Part shown: positions 1-6,101 of the stretch, piece after piece
How positions within the stretch are numbered: position 1 is the first letter of the stretch
How the letters are laid out: the number at the start of each line of letters is the position of its first letter
Source of the DNA: Candidatus Accumulibacter sp. UBA704
GTDB taxonomy: Bacteria; Pseudomonadota; Gammaproteobacteria; Burkholderiales; Rhodocyclaceae
Length of the DNA stretch: 9,036 nucleotides
Reading direction: 5' to 3'
NCBI GenBank assembly: GCA_002304785.1
Contig: DBMG01000140.1
Coordinates: 1 to 9,036, forward strand
The notes under the pieces: generated by a model
The model's input: the letters and a program-made list of their open reading frames with translations, nothing else
Databases searched by the model: none
What the model was told of the DNA's origin: nothing
Made by a program: the position numbers and the translations under genes

Positions 1-806
1 TTGGGCGCGCCGACGAACGGCAGACCGCTGCTCCGCGCCAGTTCGGCGGCAACGCGTTCGCCGAATTCAGGATGCGTGTTCAACCCCGTGCCCACGGCGG
101 TGCCGCCCACGGCCAATTCGAACAGCGCCGGCATTGCGGCATCGATCACCGACCGCGCATGGTCGAGTTGCGCCACGTAGCCGGAGAATTCCTGCCCCAG
201 CGTGAGCGGCGTCGCGTCCTGCAGGTGAGTGCGGCCAATCTTGACGATGCTGGCGAAGGCCTGCGCCCGCTCGTCGAGCGCGGCACGCAGTCCGGCCAGG
301 GCCGGCAGGATGGCATGGGCAATGCCCAGCGCCACGGAAAAGTGCATCGCGGCTGGAAACACGTCGTTCGAGGACTGCCCGAGATTGACCTCGTCGTTGG
401 CATGCACCAGGCGCTTCGCGCCGCGTTCTCCGCCAAGAAGTTCCGACGCGCGATTGGCCAGTACCTCGTTCATGTTCATGTTGGTCTGGGTTCCAGACCC
501 CGTCTGCCACACCGCCAGCGGAAACTCTTCTCTATGCCAGCCGTTCACCACCTCGTCGGCGGCTGCCATGATCGCGACCGACCGATCAGCGGGAAGCAGG
601 CCGAGATCCCGATTAACCGACGCTGCGGCATGCTTGACCCGCGCCAACGCATGGATCAGTTCGTCCGGCATGCGTTCGTGCGAAATCCGGAAATATTCGA
701 GCGAACGCTGCGTCTGCGCGCCCCACAGGCGATCCGCGGGAACCTCGATCGGTCCGAACGAATCGCGCTCGAGTCTGGTGTGCAATGATTTGATTTTCTC
801 GCTCAT
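1..806 (-). CDS. fumC: Fumarate hydratase class II (FumC), N-terminal 268 residues, cut by window edge
   Basis: FumC is the iron-independent fumarase that interconverts fumarate and L-malate in the cytosolic TCA cycle; it works as a homotetramer. I translated the minus strand from the ATG at 806; the frame stays open to base 1. Family motifs are visible: GSGTQTNMN at residues 103-111, the B-site segment HANDEVN at 135-141, NLGQSSNDVFPAAMH at 141-155 and GRTHLQDATPLTLGQE at 191-206. Numbered six ahead of E. coli FumC, residues S104, T106, H135, N147 and H194 match the known substrate and catalytic positions. The C-terminal signature loop with the catalytic serine lies outside the window. HANDEVN replaces the usual HPNDDVN, a mild variant. 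AAAAGGA (about 815-821 on the minus strand) is a good Shine-Dalgarno. The gene follows the pirin gene by 58 bp with no terminator seen, so co-transcription is possible. The family usually has about 460 residues. Confidence 0.97.
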   Translation of the reverse strand, partial: MSEKIKSLHTRLERDSFGPIEVPADRLWGAQTQRSLEYFRISHERMPDELIHALARVKHAAASVNRDLGLLPADRSVAIMAAADEVVNGWHREEFPLAVWQTGSGTQTNMNMNEVLANRASELLGGERGAKRLVHANDEVNLGQSSNDVFPAAMHFSVALGIAHAILPALAGLRAALDERAQAFASIVKIGRTHLQDATPLTLGQEFSGYVAQLDHARSVIDAAMPALFELAVGGTAVGTGLNTHPEFGERVAAELARSSGLPFVGAP

Positions 807-864
807 GTTTCGCGTCCTTTTGGAAGAACCACGCGCGCCACGAGCAACTTGAGTCCACACCGGC

Positions 865-1734
865 TCAGGTCAGCCGCCCGTCGCGATAATCGGCGAGCGC
901 CTGATAGACTTCCTGTTCGCTGTTCATGACGAACGGCCCATATTGGACAACCGGTTCTTTCAGAGGTTGTCCGGCAATCAGCAAGACGCGCGATTCGCGC
1001 GCAGATTCGATCACCACCCCATCCGCGTCCGCGTCGTTGGACAGGATCGCCATGCGTTGAACAGGAACGGCGTTGCCGGCCACCTCAACCTCGCCGCGAT
1101 ACACGTAGAGGAAGGCGTTGTGGCCAGCCTGCAAGGTCTGCGCGAAACGGCCGCCGGCTGGCAGATGGATGTCGAGATAAAGCGGTGCCGTCGCCTCGCG
1201 CGTCACCGCGCCGGCCACACCGTGACTTTCCCCGGCGATCACCGTCACCTCCGCGCCCTCGTCGGTGGCGAAGCGCGGCAGGTCGCCTGCGGCGAAATCG
1301 CGGTACCACGGCGTGCACATCTTGTCGCGCGCGGGCAAGTTCAGCCATAACTGGAAGCCTTCCATCACCCCGGCCTGCTGCTCGGGGAGTTCGGAGTGGA
1401 TCACGCCGCGCCCCGCCGTCATCCACTGCACGCCGCCATTTTCCAGCAACCCCTCGTGCCCGGCGCTGTCGCGATGGCGCATGCGCCCGGCGATCATGTA
1501 GGTGACGGTTTCAAAACCGCGATGCGGATGATCGGGGAATCCGGCGATGTAGTCGTCCGCCTTGTCGCTGCCGAAAGCGTCGAGCATCAGGAAGGGATCG
1601 AGCCGATGCTGCAACCCTTGCGTCAGCACACGGGTGAGCTTCACGCCAGCGCCGTCCGACGTCGCCTTGCCGGCGATCAGCCGCTCGACGGAACGGGAGC
1701 GGCTGACCTGTTCACTCGTTTGAACTCGTTTCAC
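865..1734 (-). CDS. Pirin family protein (bicupin, quercetinase-like)
   Basis: This is a 289-residue bicupin of the pirin family. Bacterial members include quercetin 2,3-dioxygenases (YhhW type) and proteins that bind metabolic enzymes or redox regulators, so the exact role is open. The N-terminal cupin carries the pirin signature FPDHPHRGFETVTY around residues 66-79. The likely metal ligands are H69, H71, H113 and E115 (GRGVIHSE), matching H56, H58, H101 and E103 of human pirin; all four are present, so an active metal site is expected. The second cupin half (about 180-289) is more divergent, as usual. The start is GTG at 1734: AAAGGAGG sits 7 bases before it, and an ATG inside that ribosome site is out of frame and stops after nine codons. 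The gene begins 21 bp after the azoR stop, so the two are almost certainly one operon, consistent with a role in redox or aromatic-compound stress. Confidence 0.93.
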   Translation of the reverse strand: MKRVQTSEQVSRSRSVERLIAGKATSDGAGVKLTRVLTQGLQHRLDPFLMLDAFGSDKADDYIAGFPDHPHRGFETVTYMIAGRMRHRDSAGHEGLLENGGVQWMTAGRGVIHSELPEQQAGVMEGFQLWLNLPARDKMCTPWYRDFAAGDLPRFATDEGAEVTVIAGESHGVAGAVTREATAPLYLDIHLPAGGRFAQTLQAGHNAFLYVYRGEVEVAGNAVPVQRMAILSNDADADGVVIESARESRVLLIAGQPLKEPVVQYGPFVMNSEQEVYQALADYRDGRLT

Positions 1735-1755
1735 GATGCATCCTCCTTTCAGCGT

Positions 1756-2352
1756 TCAGGCAATCGCCGCGGCGATCTCTGCCTCGGCTTCGGCGAAGCC
1801 TTGCCGTGCCGCGTCGGCTCCCATATTCAGACCTTCGGCATAGACGAAATGCACGTCAGTCATGCCCAGAAAGCCGAGCACGGTCTTCAGGTATGGCACC
1901 TGGGTGTCGAACGGCGTATCGCGGTAACGGCCGCCGCGCGCCAAGCCGACATAGACCTTCTTGCCCTTGAGCAAGCCTTCCGGCCCCTTCTCCGTGTAGC
2001 GGAAGGTCACGCCGGCTCGAGCGATTGCGTCGATCCAGCTCTTCAACTGCACCGGCACGCCGAGGTTGTACATCGGCACGCCGAGCACGATTACTTCAGC
2101 CGCCTGCACTTCGGCAATCAGCGCATCGTCCAGCGCCACGCGCGCAGCCTGCGCCGGGGTGCGCTTGTCGGCCGGGGTAAACAAAGCGCCGAGCGTCGCT
2201 TCGTCGAGGATCGGATGCGGATTCGCGGCCAGATCGCGCACGACGATCTGCGAGGTGGGATTGGCTGCTTGCAGGCGGGCGACGATGGAATCAGCGACGC
2301 GGGTCGAATTCGCGCCTTGGCGGGCGCTGGCGTTGATTTGCAGAACGTTCAT
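1756..2352 (-). CDS. azoR: FMN-dependent NADH-azoreductase (AzoR/AcpD family)
   Basis: This 198-residue flavodoxin-fold enzyme belongs to the family that reduces azo bonds and quinones by two electrons from NAD(P)H, with FMN bound at the dimer interface in the cytosol; the physiological role is usually quinone or thiol-stress detoxification. The N-terminal phosphate-binding loop is seen in INASARQGANSTR (residues 6-18). The FMN-contacting segment VPMYNLGVPVQLKSWID lies in the middle of the chain, and the GGRYRD...PYLKTVLGFLGMTDV region typical of AzoR lies in the last third. The start at 2352 is preceded by AAGGAGA with 6 bases of spacing and makes the Rossmann strand MNVLQINAS begin correctly. 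A longer TTG-initiated frame to 2454 only adds an unstructured leader crossing the promoter and was rejected. It is divergent from a LysR regulator gene and first in the azoR-pirin operon. Substrate specificity cannot be read from the sequence. Confidence 0.95.
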   Translation of the reverse strand: MNVLQINASARQGANSTRVADSIVARLQAANPTSQIVVRDLAANPHPILDEATLGALFTPADKRTPAQAARVALDDALIAEVQAAEVIVLGVPMYNLGVPVQLKSWIDAIARAGVTFRYTEKGPEGLLKGKKVYVGLARGGRYRDTPFDTQVPYLKTVLGFLGMTDVHFVYAEGLNMGADAARQGFAEAEAEIAAAIA

Positions 2353-2386
2353 GCGGATCTCCTTGGATGACGGTTGCGATGGCCTC

Positions 2387-2415
2387 ACTGTATTTGTTCG
2401 AAACCGGTGTGAGAA
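2387..2415 (-). promoter_or_regulatory. Candidate azoR promoter
   Basis: On the minus strand, TTCTCA (2415-2410) and TACAGT (2392-2387) are separated by 17 bp; each matches the sigma-70 consensus at four of six positions. Transcription would start near 2380, giving a leader of about 28 nt that ends in the azoR ribosome site. The weak boxes suit an activator-dependent promoter. A TTGTTC at 2394-2399, repeating the half-site of the palindrome at 2434-2455 about 41 bp away, lies in the spacer and could be a second regulator contact. This is a prediction from sequence only. Confidence 0.4.
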
Positions 2416-2433
2416 TCCCTCATATCGGATAAC

Positions 2434-2455
2434 ATTGTTCCAACCATGGAACAAT
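2434..2455. promoter_or_regulatory. Perfect palindrome, probable LysR operator overlapping the regulator's start codon
   Basis: ATTGTTCC-N6-GGAACAAT is an exact inverted repeat with 8-bp arms, and the spacer AACCAT holds the first two bases of the regulator's ATG (2446-2448). It contains a T-N11-A arrangement, as LysR-type binding sites do. Its centre (2444.5) is about 65 bp upstream of the predicted azoR start (about 2380), the usual place for the high-affinity recognition site of an activating LysR protein. Because it covers the regulator's own start codon, the same site would also give autorepression. The palindrome is directly seen; binding is inferred. Confidence 0.65.
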
Positions 2456-3339
2456 ACGAACCCAACGACCTCCTGATCTATGCCCGTGTCGCCGAAGCCG
2501 GCAGTTTCAGCCGCGCCGCCGAACGCATGGGATTGCCAAAATCGACGGTATCACGGCGGATCACGCACCTCGAGGAAGCCCTCGGCGAACGGCTGATGCT
2601 GCGTACCACCCGCCGCCTGACACTGACCGAGTTCGGCCAGCAACTGCTGGAACACGCACAGCAAGTGGCCGCCGAAATCGATGCCGTAAAGGCGCTCTCC
2701 GAATTCCGCCAGGCGCGCCCGAGCGGGCGGCTGCGGGTATCGATGCCAAGCGATTTCGCCAACCTGCTGCTAACCGACATGCTCGCCGCTTTCATCGCCC
2801 TGCATCCGGCCGTGTCGCTGGAACTCGACTTGTCGCCGCGCCGCGTCGACCTCTTGTCGGAGAACTTCGATATCGCCGTCCGCATGGGCGACCTTCCCGA
2901 CGACGCCCTGCTGGCCGCCCGGCGGATTGCCGAATTCCGGGGCGGACTCTACGCCGCGCCGTCGTATCTGGCGGAATTCGGCGACCCGGCCACACCGGAC
3001 GATCTGAACCACCACAAGTCCCTGCGCCTGCTTGGACGCAACGGCGAGCCCCTCGCCTGGTCGCTGCGCCGAGGCAACGACACCTGGCACGGTCTGCCGC
3101 CCGGATCGGCTACGGCAAACTCCCCGGAACTGCTGATCAGGCTGGCCATCGGAGGAGTCGGCATTGCGTCCGTCCCGGAGTACTTCGCGCAGCCCAAGGT
3201 ACGCAGCGGCGAACTACGCCGCGTCCTACCCGACTGGTGCCCTCCCTCTCACACCGCCTGGGCGGTATTCCCGGGGCGCCGGCTGATGCCGGCGAAAACC
3301 CGCGCGTTCATCGACATGCTGCAAGCGGCGATGGGCTGA
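2446..3339 (+). CDS. LysR-type transcriptional regulator (CrgA-like group)
   Basis: This is a 297-residue LysR-type regulator, the normal length for the family. The winged helix-turn-helix covers about residues 7-65, with the recognition region AGSFSRAAERMGLPKSTVSRRITHLEEALGERL, cut here as AGSFSRAAERMGLPKSTVSR (18-37) followed by the wing LMLRTTRRLTLTEFG. A linker helix runs to about residue 90, and a periplasmic-binding-protein-like effector domain fills 95-297. The effector-domain style (GRLRVSMPSDFA, DIAVRMGDL, a late GGVGIASVPEYF) fits the CrgA-like group. The ATG at 2446 is the only sensible start: an in-frame TGA lies at 2410-2412 and the next Met (residue 28) falls inside the HTH. No Shine-Dalgarno is visible, so translation may be weak or leaderless. 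Divergent from azoR with 93 bp between start codons, it most likely controls azoR-pirin and itself. The inducer is unknown; a quinone or aromatic compound would fit the targets. Confidence 0.93.
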   Translation: MEQYEPNDLLIYARVAEAGSFSRAAERMGLPKSTVSRRITHLEEALGERLMLRTTRRLTLTEFGQQLLEHAQQVAAEIDAVKALSEFRQARPSGRLRVSMPSDFANLLLTDMLAAFIALHPAVSLELDLSPRRVDLLSENFDIAVRMGDLPDDALLAARRIAEFRGGLYAAPSYLAEFGDPATPDDLNHHKSLRLLGRNGEPLAWSLRRGNDTWHGLPPGSATANSPELLIRLAIGGVGIASVPEYFAQPKVRSGELRRVLPDWCPPSHTAWAVFPGRRLMPAKTRAFIDMLQAAMG

Positions 3340-3457
3340 ATTTCGGCGCAACGAGGACATGAGCACAGGCGATCCGGGGCATTACCAACGCTGAAGCAAC
3401 TCACATGCCGTTATTCTGCACTAGCGGTATCCGATTCGTATGCCGATCAGCTGCGAT

Positions 3458-3484
3458 GGCATTCCCTATCGTTTCGGGAACGCC
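3458..3484. terminator. Imperfect hairpin between convergent genes, possible terminator
   Basis: GGCATTCCC and GGGAACGCC pair over eight of nine positions (one A-C mismatch) around a 9-nt loop, touching the last base of the FimV-like gene. It lies in the 144-bp gap between the convergent LysR and FimV-like genes and could serve either direction, but neither strand has a T tract after it. I see no other element or credible small ORF in this gap. Confidence 0.25.
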
Positions 3485-5439
3485 TAACCGCATCGAATGT
3501 CGCTTTCCACCAGTCTCATCAGCCTCAACATGGCCTGAGTCTCCACCACACTGAACCCTTTGCGCGTCCCTTCACGGTTATCGCGCAAGATCCGCCGCAG
3601 AAATTCAATGCAGCTACGTGTTCCCCAAAGCCCGACGACCTGCCCTTGAACATGTGACGGCAACATGGCAATCAGGTCGGCTGGACGTCCATGCAGGCGA
3701 TCTTCCGCCTCATGGTCTGTTTCTGCCGCGGGCATTTGCGCACCTTCCCAATGCGGCGCCGCAACGTTGAAACGTGCGGGGAGTTGGCCAGCTAGGGCTT
3801 CGAATTCGTAACGCAGGTCGGCCTGCTTGAACAATTCGAGCAGGCGCAATGAACTCCTGAGCGATTCCCTGGGGTGCGCTTCTACGAAATTCCTGAGCAC
3901 TTCGATGGCGCTCTGCAGCTGCCCATAGACGATCATGATGTTGGCCAACTCGACCGGCTGCTCGATTTCCTCGATATCACCGGAAACGCGCGGCGGGGCG
4001 GATTTCCCGGCCGCGTCATCAGGCATCTCGAGGACTGTCTGCGGATCCGAGAGGTCAACGACGCCGCGGGCGAGTTGAACCGGTTCCGGCGCTTCTTCCG
4101 TAGCTTCGCGAACGTTGACCATGACGCTGGAAACGCTCTCCTCGTCTTCTGAATCGGCTATGCGCCGTTTCGATTGCTGCAACAGGACAACGCTCAACCC
4201 CACGCCAAGACCGAAAACGCCGAGGAGAACAACACCGATGTCGATCCCCTGTGCCGGTTTCGTTTCGGCCAGGGCCGGCGCCGCTACCGGAGCGGCCTTC
4301 GCTTCCGGAGGTGCCGCTGGCACCGGCACCGCCTTTTCAACCCCTGCAAGCTTGGCCTCGTCTGCCGCCGCAGTGACGGTCGCAACCTTCGGCTTCTCCG
4401 CGGACAGATTCGCCAAGCTGATGCGCGCGACGTTCAGTTCAACCGCCAGAAGCCGGGTATCCATTTCCGCGAGCAAGGTCTGGATGGCGGGAGGCGGCGT
4501 TGGAAATTCGGCGCGCAGTCCATTTAGCTGCGAGCGCATCGAGTCGATTTGCCGTTCCAAGTCGCCGATTCGCTTGTTGATCTCGCCTGCGGTCGGCGGC
4601 ACGGACGCCACCTCCATGGGCAATGGCTCGCTGGGAGAGAGCACCAGCCGGTCGCCGGTTCTCGTCTCCGGTTTCTTTTCCGGTGTTGTTACTGATTTTG
4701 CATCTGCGCTGTTCGTACTCGACGGACCCGCCGGGCGCGCGGCAGCCGGTTGGCCGGCAGGAGGTTGCGGGTACTGCAGGTCGACACCTTCGGGCAATGG
4801 CTCATCGCCGGCGGCGGACGTCAGCCACTCCGGGTTGAGCGCCACCATCCGGCGCACGAAATGCCGCTGCGCAGTCGCATGATGAGGAAACAGGCGGCGA
4901 GCCATGTCGGCCGCCGTTTCCCCCGGCAAGGCCACGCGCCCGCCGCGCCTGGAAGCGTTTGAAACGGCGCGCGGCGCTTTGATAGCGGGCTTTGCCGGCT
5001 CAAGCGACGTCTTTTCACTGCTTTCGGCGATACGCGCGACGACAGGAAGGTCACGGGGATGCTCCTTCGCCGGCGAGAGCAGCGCGACATAATGGCGCGT
5101 GAGATACGTACCGCAGCCGGTATAGATAGCCAGCTGGACCACGGGATCGAAGACCGGTCTCCGCGAAGTGATGACCAGCCGGGCCGGACCGGGCTCCAGG
5201 GCGATGTGCGCTTCCGAAAGCCAGGGCGTATCGTCCATGGCGTCGGGAGAACTGGTGGATAGGTGGAAACACCCTGCGTTGGTCGAAGATGACGGACTCT
5301 GCACCGGAATCTCCGCGCGGAAGGGCGCGCCCAGCGGACTCGTCACACGCAGCTCGCCGAGGCCAACAGCAGCGGCGCTAAAAGACAGGAATGTACACAG
5401 ACCCAGTACAGCGAGCATTCCGCGCTTGTGCGAGGGCAT
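3484..5439 (-). CDS. FimV/TspA-like inner-membrane protein with LysM-like and TPR-like parts
   Basis: FimV-type proteins bind peptidoglycan in the periplasm and use a cytoplasmic TPR part to organise polar structures such as type IV pili and secretion machinery. In this 651-residue chain the order is: signal peptide (K5, R6, hydrophobic core 7-24); FimV N-terminal domain beginning GLGELRVTSPLGAPFRAEIP (26-45); a weak LysM-like segment about 166-223; a Pro/Ala-rich linker; a short coiled coil (about 286-312); a membrane helix at about 400-421 followed by QQSKRR; an acidic cytoplasmic region; and a TPR-like helical block (about 494-562). C57 and C109 in the periplasmic domain could form a disulfide. 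It is shorter than classical FimV (about 900 residues) and lacks the usual C-terminal FimV repeat, ending instead in an unfamiliar helical segment (585-651). GGAGAAG, about 9 bases before the ATG, supports the start. It stands alone on its strand, with no pilus genes nearby, so function is inferred from family only. Confidence 0.8.
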   Translation of the reverse strand: MPSHKRGMLAVLGLCTFLSFSAAAVGLGELRVTSPLGAPFRAEIPVQSPSSSTNAGCFHLSTSSPDAMDDTPWLSEAHIALEPGPARLVITSRRPVFDPVVQLAIYTGCGTYLTRHYVALLSPAKEHPRDLPVVARIAESSEKTSLEPAKPAIKAPRAVSNASRRGGRVALPGETAADMARRLFPHHATAQRHFVRRMVALNPEWLTSAAGDEPLPEGVDLQYPQPPAGQPAAARPAGPSSTNSADAKSVTTPEKKPETRTGDRLVLSPSEPLPMEVASVPPTAGEINKRIGDLERQIDSMRSQLNGLRAEFPTPPPAIQTLLAEMDTRLLAVELNVARISLANLSAEKPKVATVTAAADEAKLAGVEKAVPVPAAPPEAKAAPVAAPALAETKPAQGIDIGVVLLGVFGLGVGLSVVLLQQSKRRIADSEDEESVSSVMVNVREATEEAPEPVQLARGVVDLSDPQTVLEMPDDAAGKSAPPRVSGDIEEIEQPVELANIMIVYGQLQSAIEVLRNFVEAHPRESLRSSLRLLELFKQADLRYEFEALAGQLPARFNVAAPHWEGAQMPAAETDHEAEDRLHGRPADLIAMLPSHVQGQVVGLWGTRSCIEFLRRILRDNREGTRKGFSVVETQAMLRLMRLVESDIRCG

Positions 5440-5631
5440 TTTTTACTTCTCCGGTTCCAGACGTGTTCAGCCTAGCGCCATTGAAAATACGGAGATGTGA
5501 AGTATTGCGCACCAGCGGAATTTTTCTTCTTCCACCGACCTGATCGGGACCCTACAGATTGTCAGATTGAACCAATGCTGCCATGCCCTCCTGACGTGCC
5601 GCGCGACGAACAGTCTGGATCGCCATTGACG
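5440..5631. other. Non-coding upstream region shared by the FimV-like gene and mgtA
   Basis: This is the left part of the 768-bp gap between divergent genes. It must hold the promoter of the FimV-like gene, but I cannot pick one convincingly. Two small repeats are seen: CAGATTGT/CAGATTGA in tandem at 5555-5570, about 100 bp before the predicted mgtA start, and TTGACG/TTGACC in tandem at 5626-5637, the second copy serving as -35 box. They could be regulator sites. No credible ORF was found. Confidence 0.4.
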
Positions 5632-5662
5632 TTGACCCATCATCGTTCTCCGGGCGTATAAT
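5632..5662 (+). promoter_or_regulatory. Candidate promoter of the mgtA leader
   Basis: The -10 box TATAAT (5657-5662) is a perfect consensus and TTGACC (5632-5637) is a five-of-six -35 box; the 19-bp spacer is longer than ideal. Transcription would begin around 5669, about 540 nt before the mgtA start codon. A near-consensus promoter feeding such a long leader suggests that control happens after initiation, by attenuation or translation. No PhoP-box-like direct repeat was recognised. Confidence 0.6.
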
Positions 5663-5723
5663 CCGCCCCGTTTTCATAACTGCGGAGACCCCGAGTGGGC
5701 ACTTGTTCGAGTGACAGTAGATT

Positions 5724-5742
5724 GCCGGTTCGTTTAACCGGC
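5724..5742 (+). promoter_or_regulatory. Leader hairpin with a competing pairing
   Basis: GCCGGTT and AACCGGC form a perfect 7-bp stem with a CGTTT loop. TTGCC at 5722-5726 can instead pair with GGCAA at 5751-5755, which would break the base of this stem. Two exclusive pairings are what a conformational switch would need, though short alternatives like this also arise by chance. Confidence 0.5.
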
Positions 5743-5776
5743 GAGATCACGGCAAGATAGCGCGCAGGTTTCCCCC

Positions 5777-5806
5777 GCCGCCATCGCGCCGAAAACGCGA
5801 GGCGGC
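5777..5806 (+). promoter_or_regulatory. Strong GC-rich leader hairpin
   Basis: GCCGCC-A-TCGCG pairs with CGCGA-GGCGGC: eleven base pairs with one bulged A (5783) and a CCGAAAA loop. This is the most stable stem in the leader. No T tract follows, so it is not an intrinsic terminator; it is more likely a structural element. Confidence 0.55.
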
Positions 5807-5815
5807 ATTCACAAC

Positions 5816-5831
5816 GCGACCGGAAGGTCGC
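5816..5831 (+). promoter_or_regulatory. GNRA-capped leader hairpin
   Basis: GCGACC-GGAA-GGTCGC is a perfect 6-bp stem closed by a GGAA tetraloop of the GNRA class, a fold that often docks into a receptor in structured RNAs. It follows the 5777-5806 stem after nine bases. Confidence 0.55.
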
Positions 5832-5852
5832 ATCCATGCTTTCTCGATAGAC

Positions 5853-5891
5853 TGACCGATCGTTCCTCTCCTGCGGGACAGGAGACGGTCA
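5853..5891 (+). promoter_or_regulatory. Two-tier leader hairpin
   Basis: The inner stem TCTCCTG/CAGGAGA (5867-5873 with 5879-5885, loop CGGGA) stacks directly on an outer stem TGACCG/CGGTCA (5853-5858 with 5886-5891), with an eight-base bulge ATCGTTCC on the 5' side. A large one-sided bulge between two perfect helices is the kind of geometry seen in ligand- or ion-binding RNAs. CAGGAGA in the 3' arm looks like a Shine-Dalgarno but no start codon follows at a useful distance. Confidence 0.5.
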
Positions 5892-6017
5892 CGGACATTG
5901 CCGACCCTCGCGGCCGGCAGGTTGCAGCCGTTCGCGCGCCCGTCACATCGAAGCGCCCTGCGGCCGAACCAGTGCCTGCGAAGGACCTTCGCCTGTTTCA
6001 AGCGAAAGGAGAAAACC

Positions 6018-6101
6018 ATGCGTTTCATCAATACCTCCCAGCGGTCACGCCGCCTTTTTTCGTTGCGTCCGCCAGCCATTCCGGCCTTGACGCCTTTGTA
6101 A
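6018..6101 (+). CDS. Upstream ORF 1 of the mgtA leader (27 residues)
   Basis: This small ORF starts at ATG 6018 behind an excellent ribosome site, AAAGGAG with seven bases of spacing, and stops at TAA 6099-6101. The peptide begins MRFINTSQRSRRLFS and ends LRPPAIPALTPL, so it is basic in the first half and proline-rich in the second, including one Pro-Pro pair. The good ribosome site and lack of a recognisable domain suggest a regulatory leader peptide whose translation rate matters rather than a functional protein. Arg codons cluster over the hairpin and T tract at 6041-6060, so a translating ribosome would cover that structure. The stop lies 17 bases before the ATG of the second upstream ORF, compatible with re-initiation. 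I do not recognise the peptide from any described leader. Confidence 0.6.
   Translation: MRFINTSQRSRRLFSLRPPAIPALTPL
6041..6060 (+). terminator. Terminator-like hairpin plus T6 inside upstream ORF 1
   Basis: GCGG-TCACG-CCGC forms a 4-bp GC-only stem followed by C and six Ts. The stem is short for an intrinsic terminator, so it may act only as a pause or weak attenuator. It lies within upstream ORF 1, where ribosomes would keep it open. Confidence 0.3.

Noticed and set aside
72..788. 238-codon plus-strand open frame across fumC
   Set aside because: It is the mirror of the FumC coding frame; the minus strand carries all the fumarase motifs.
1733..1741. ATG overlapping the ribosome site of the pirin gene
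   Set aside because: It is out of frame with pirin and terminates after nine codons; the GTG at 1734 has ideal spacing from AAAGGAGG.
1396..2370. 324-codon plus-strand open frame across pirin and azoR
   Set aside because: It is antisense to two well-supported genes and shows no domain-like sequence.
1756..2454. Longer azoR start (TTG at 2454)
   Set aside because: The extra 34 residues cross the promoter and palindrome and precede the normal flavodoxin N-terminus; AAGGAGA supports the ATG at 2352.
5655..5760. Possible tRNA, suggested by GGTTCGTTTAACC, which resembles a T arm
   Set aside because: No acceptor stem, anticodon arm or CCA end can be arranged around it; the hairpin is too symmetrical for a T arm and fits the leader RNA.
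5669..6017. M-box or yybP-ykoY riboswitch before mgtA
   Set aside because: I could not find the conserved core of either family by eye, so no family name is given; a covariance-model search would settle it.
5898..6101. 67-codon reading of the frame containing upstream ORF 1
   Set aside because: The upstream ATG has no ribosome site and its extra codons run through the structured leader; the strong Shine-Dalgarno points to the ATG at 6018.
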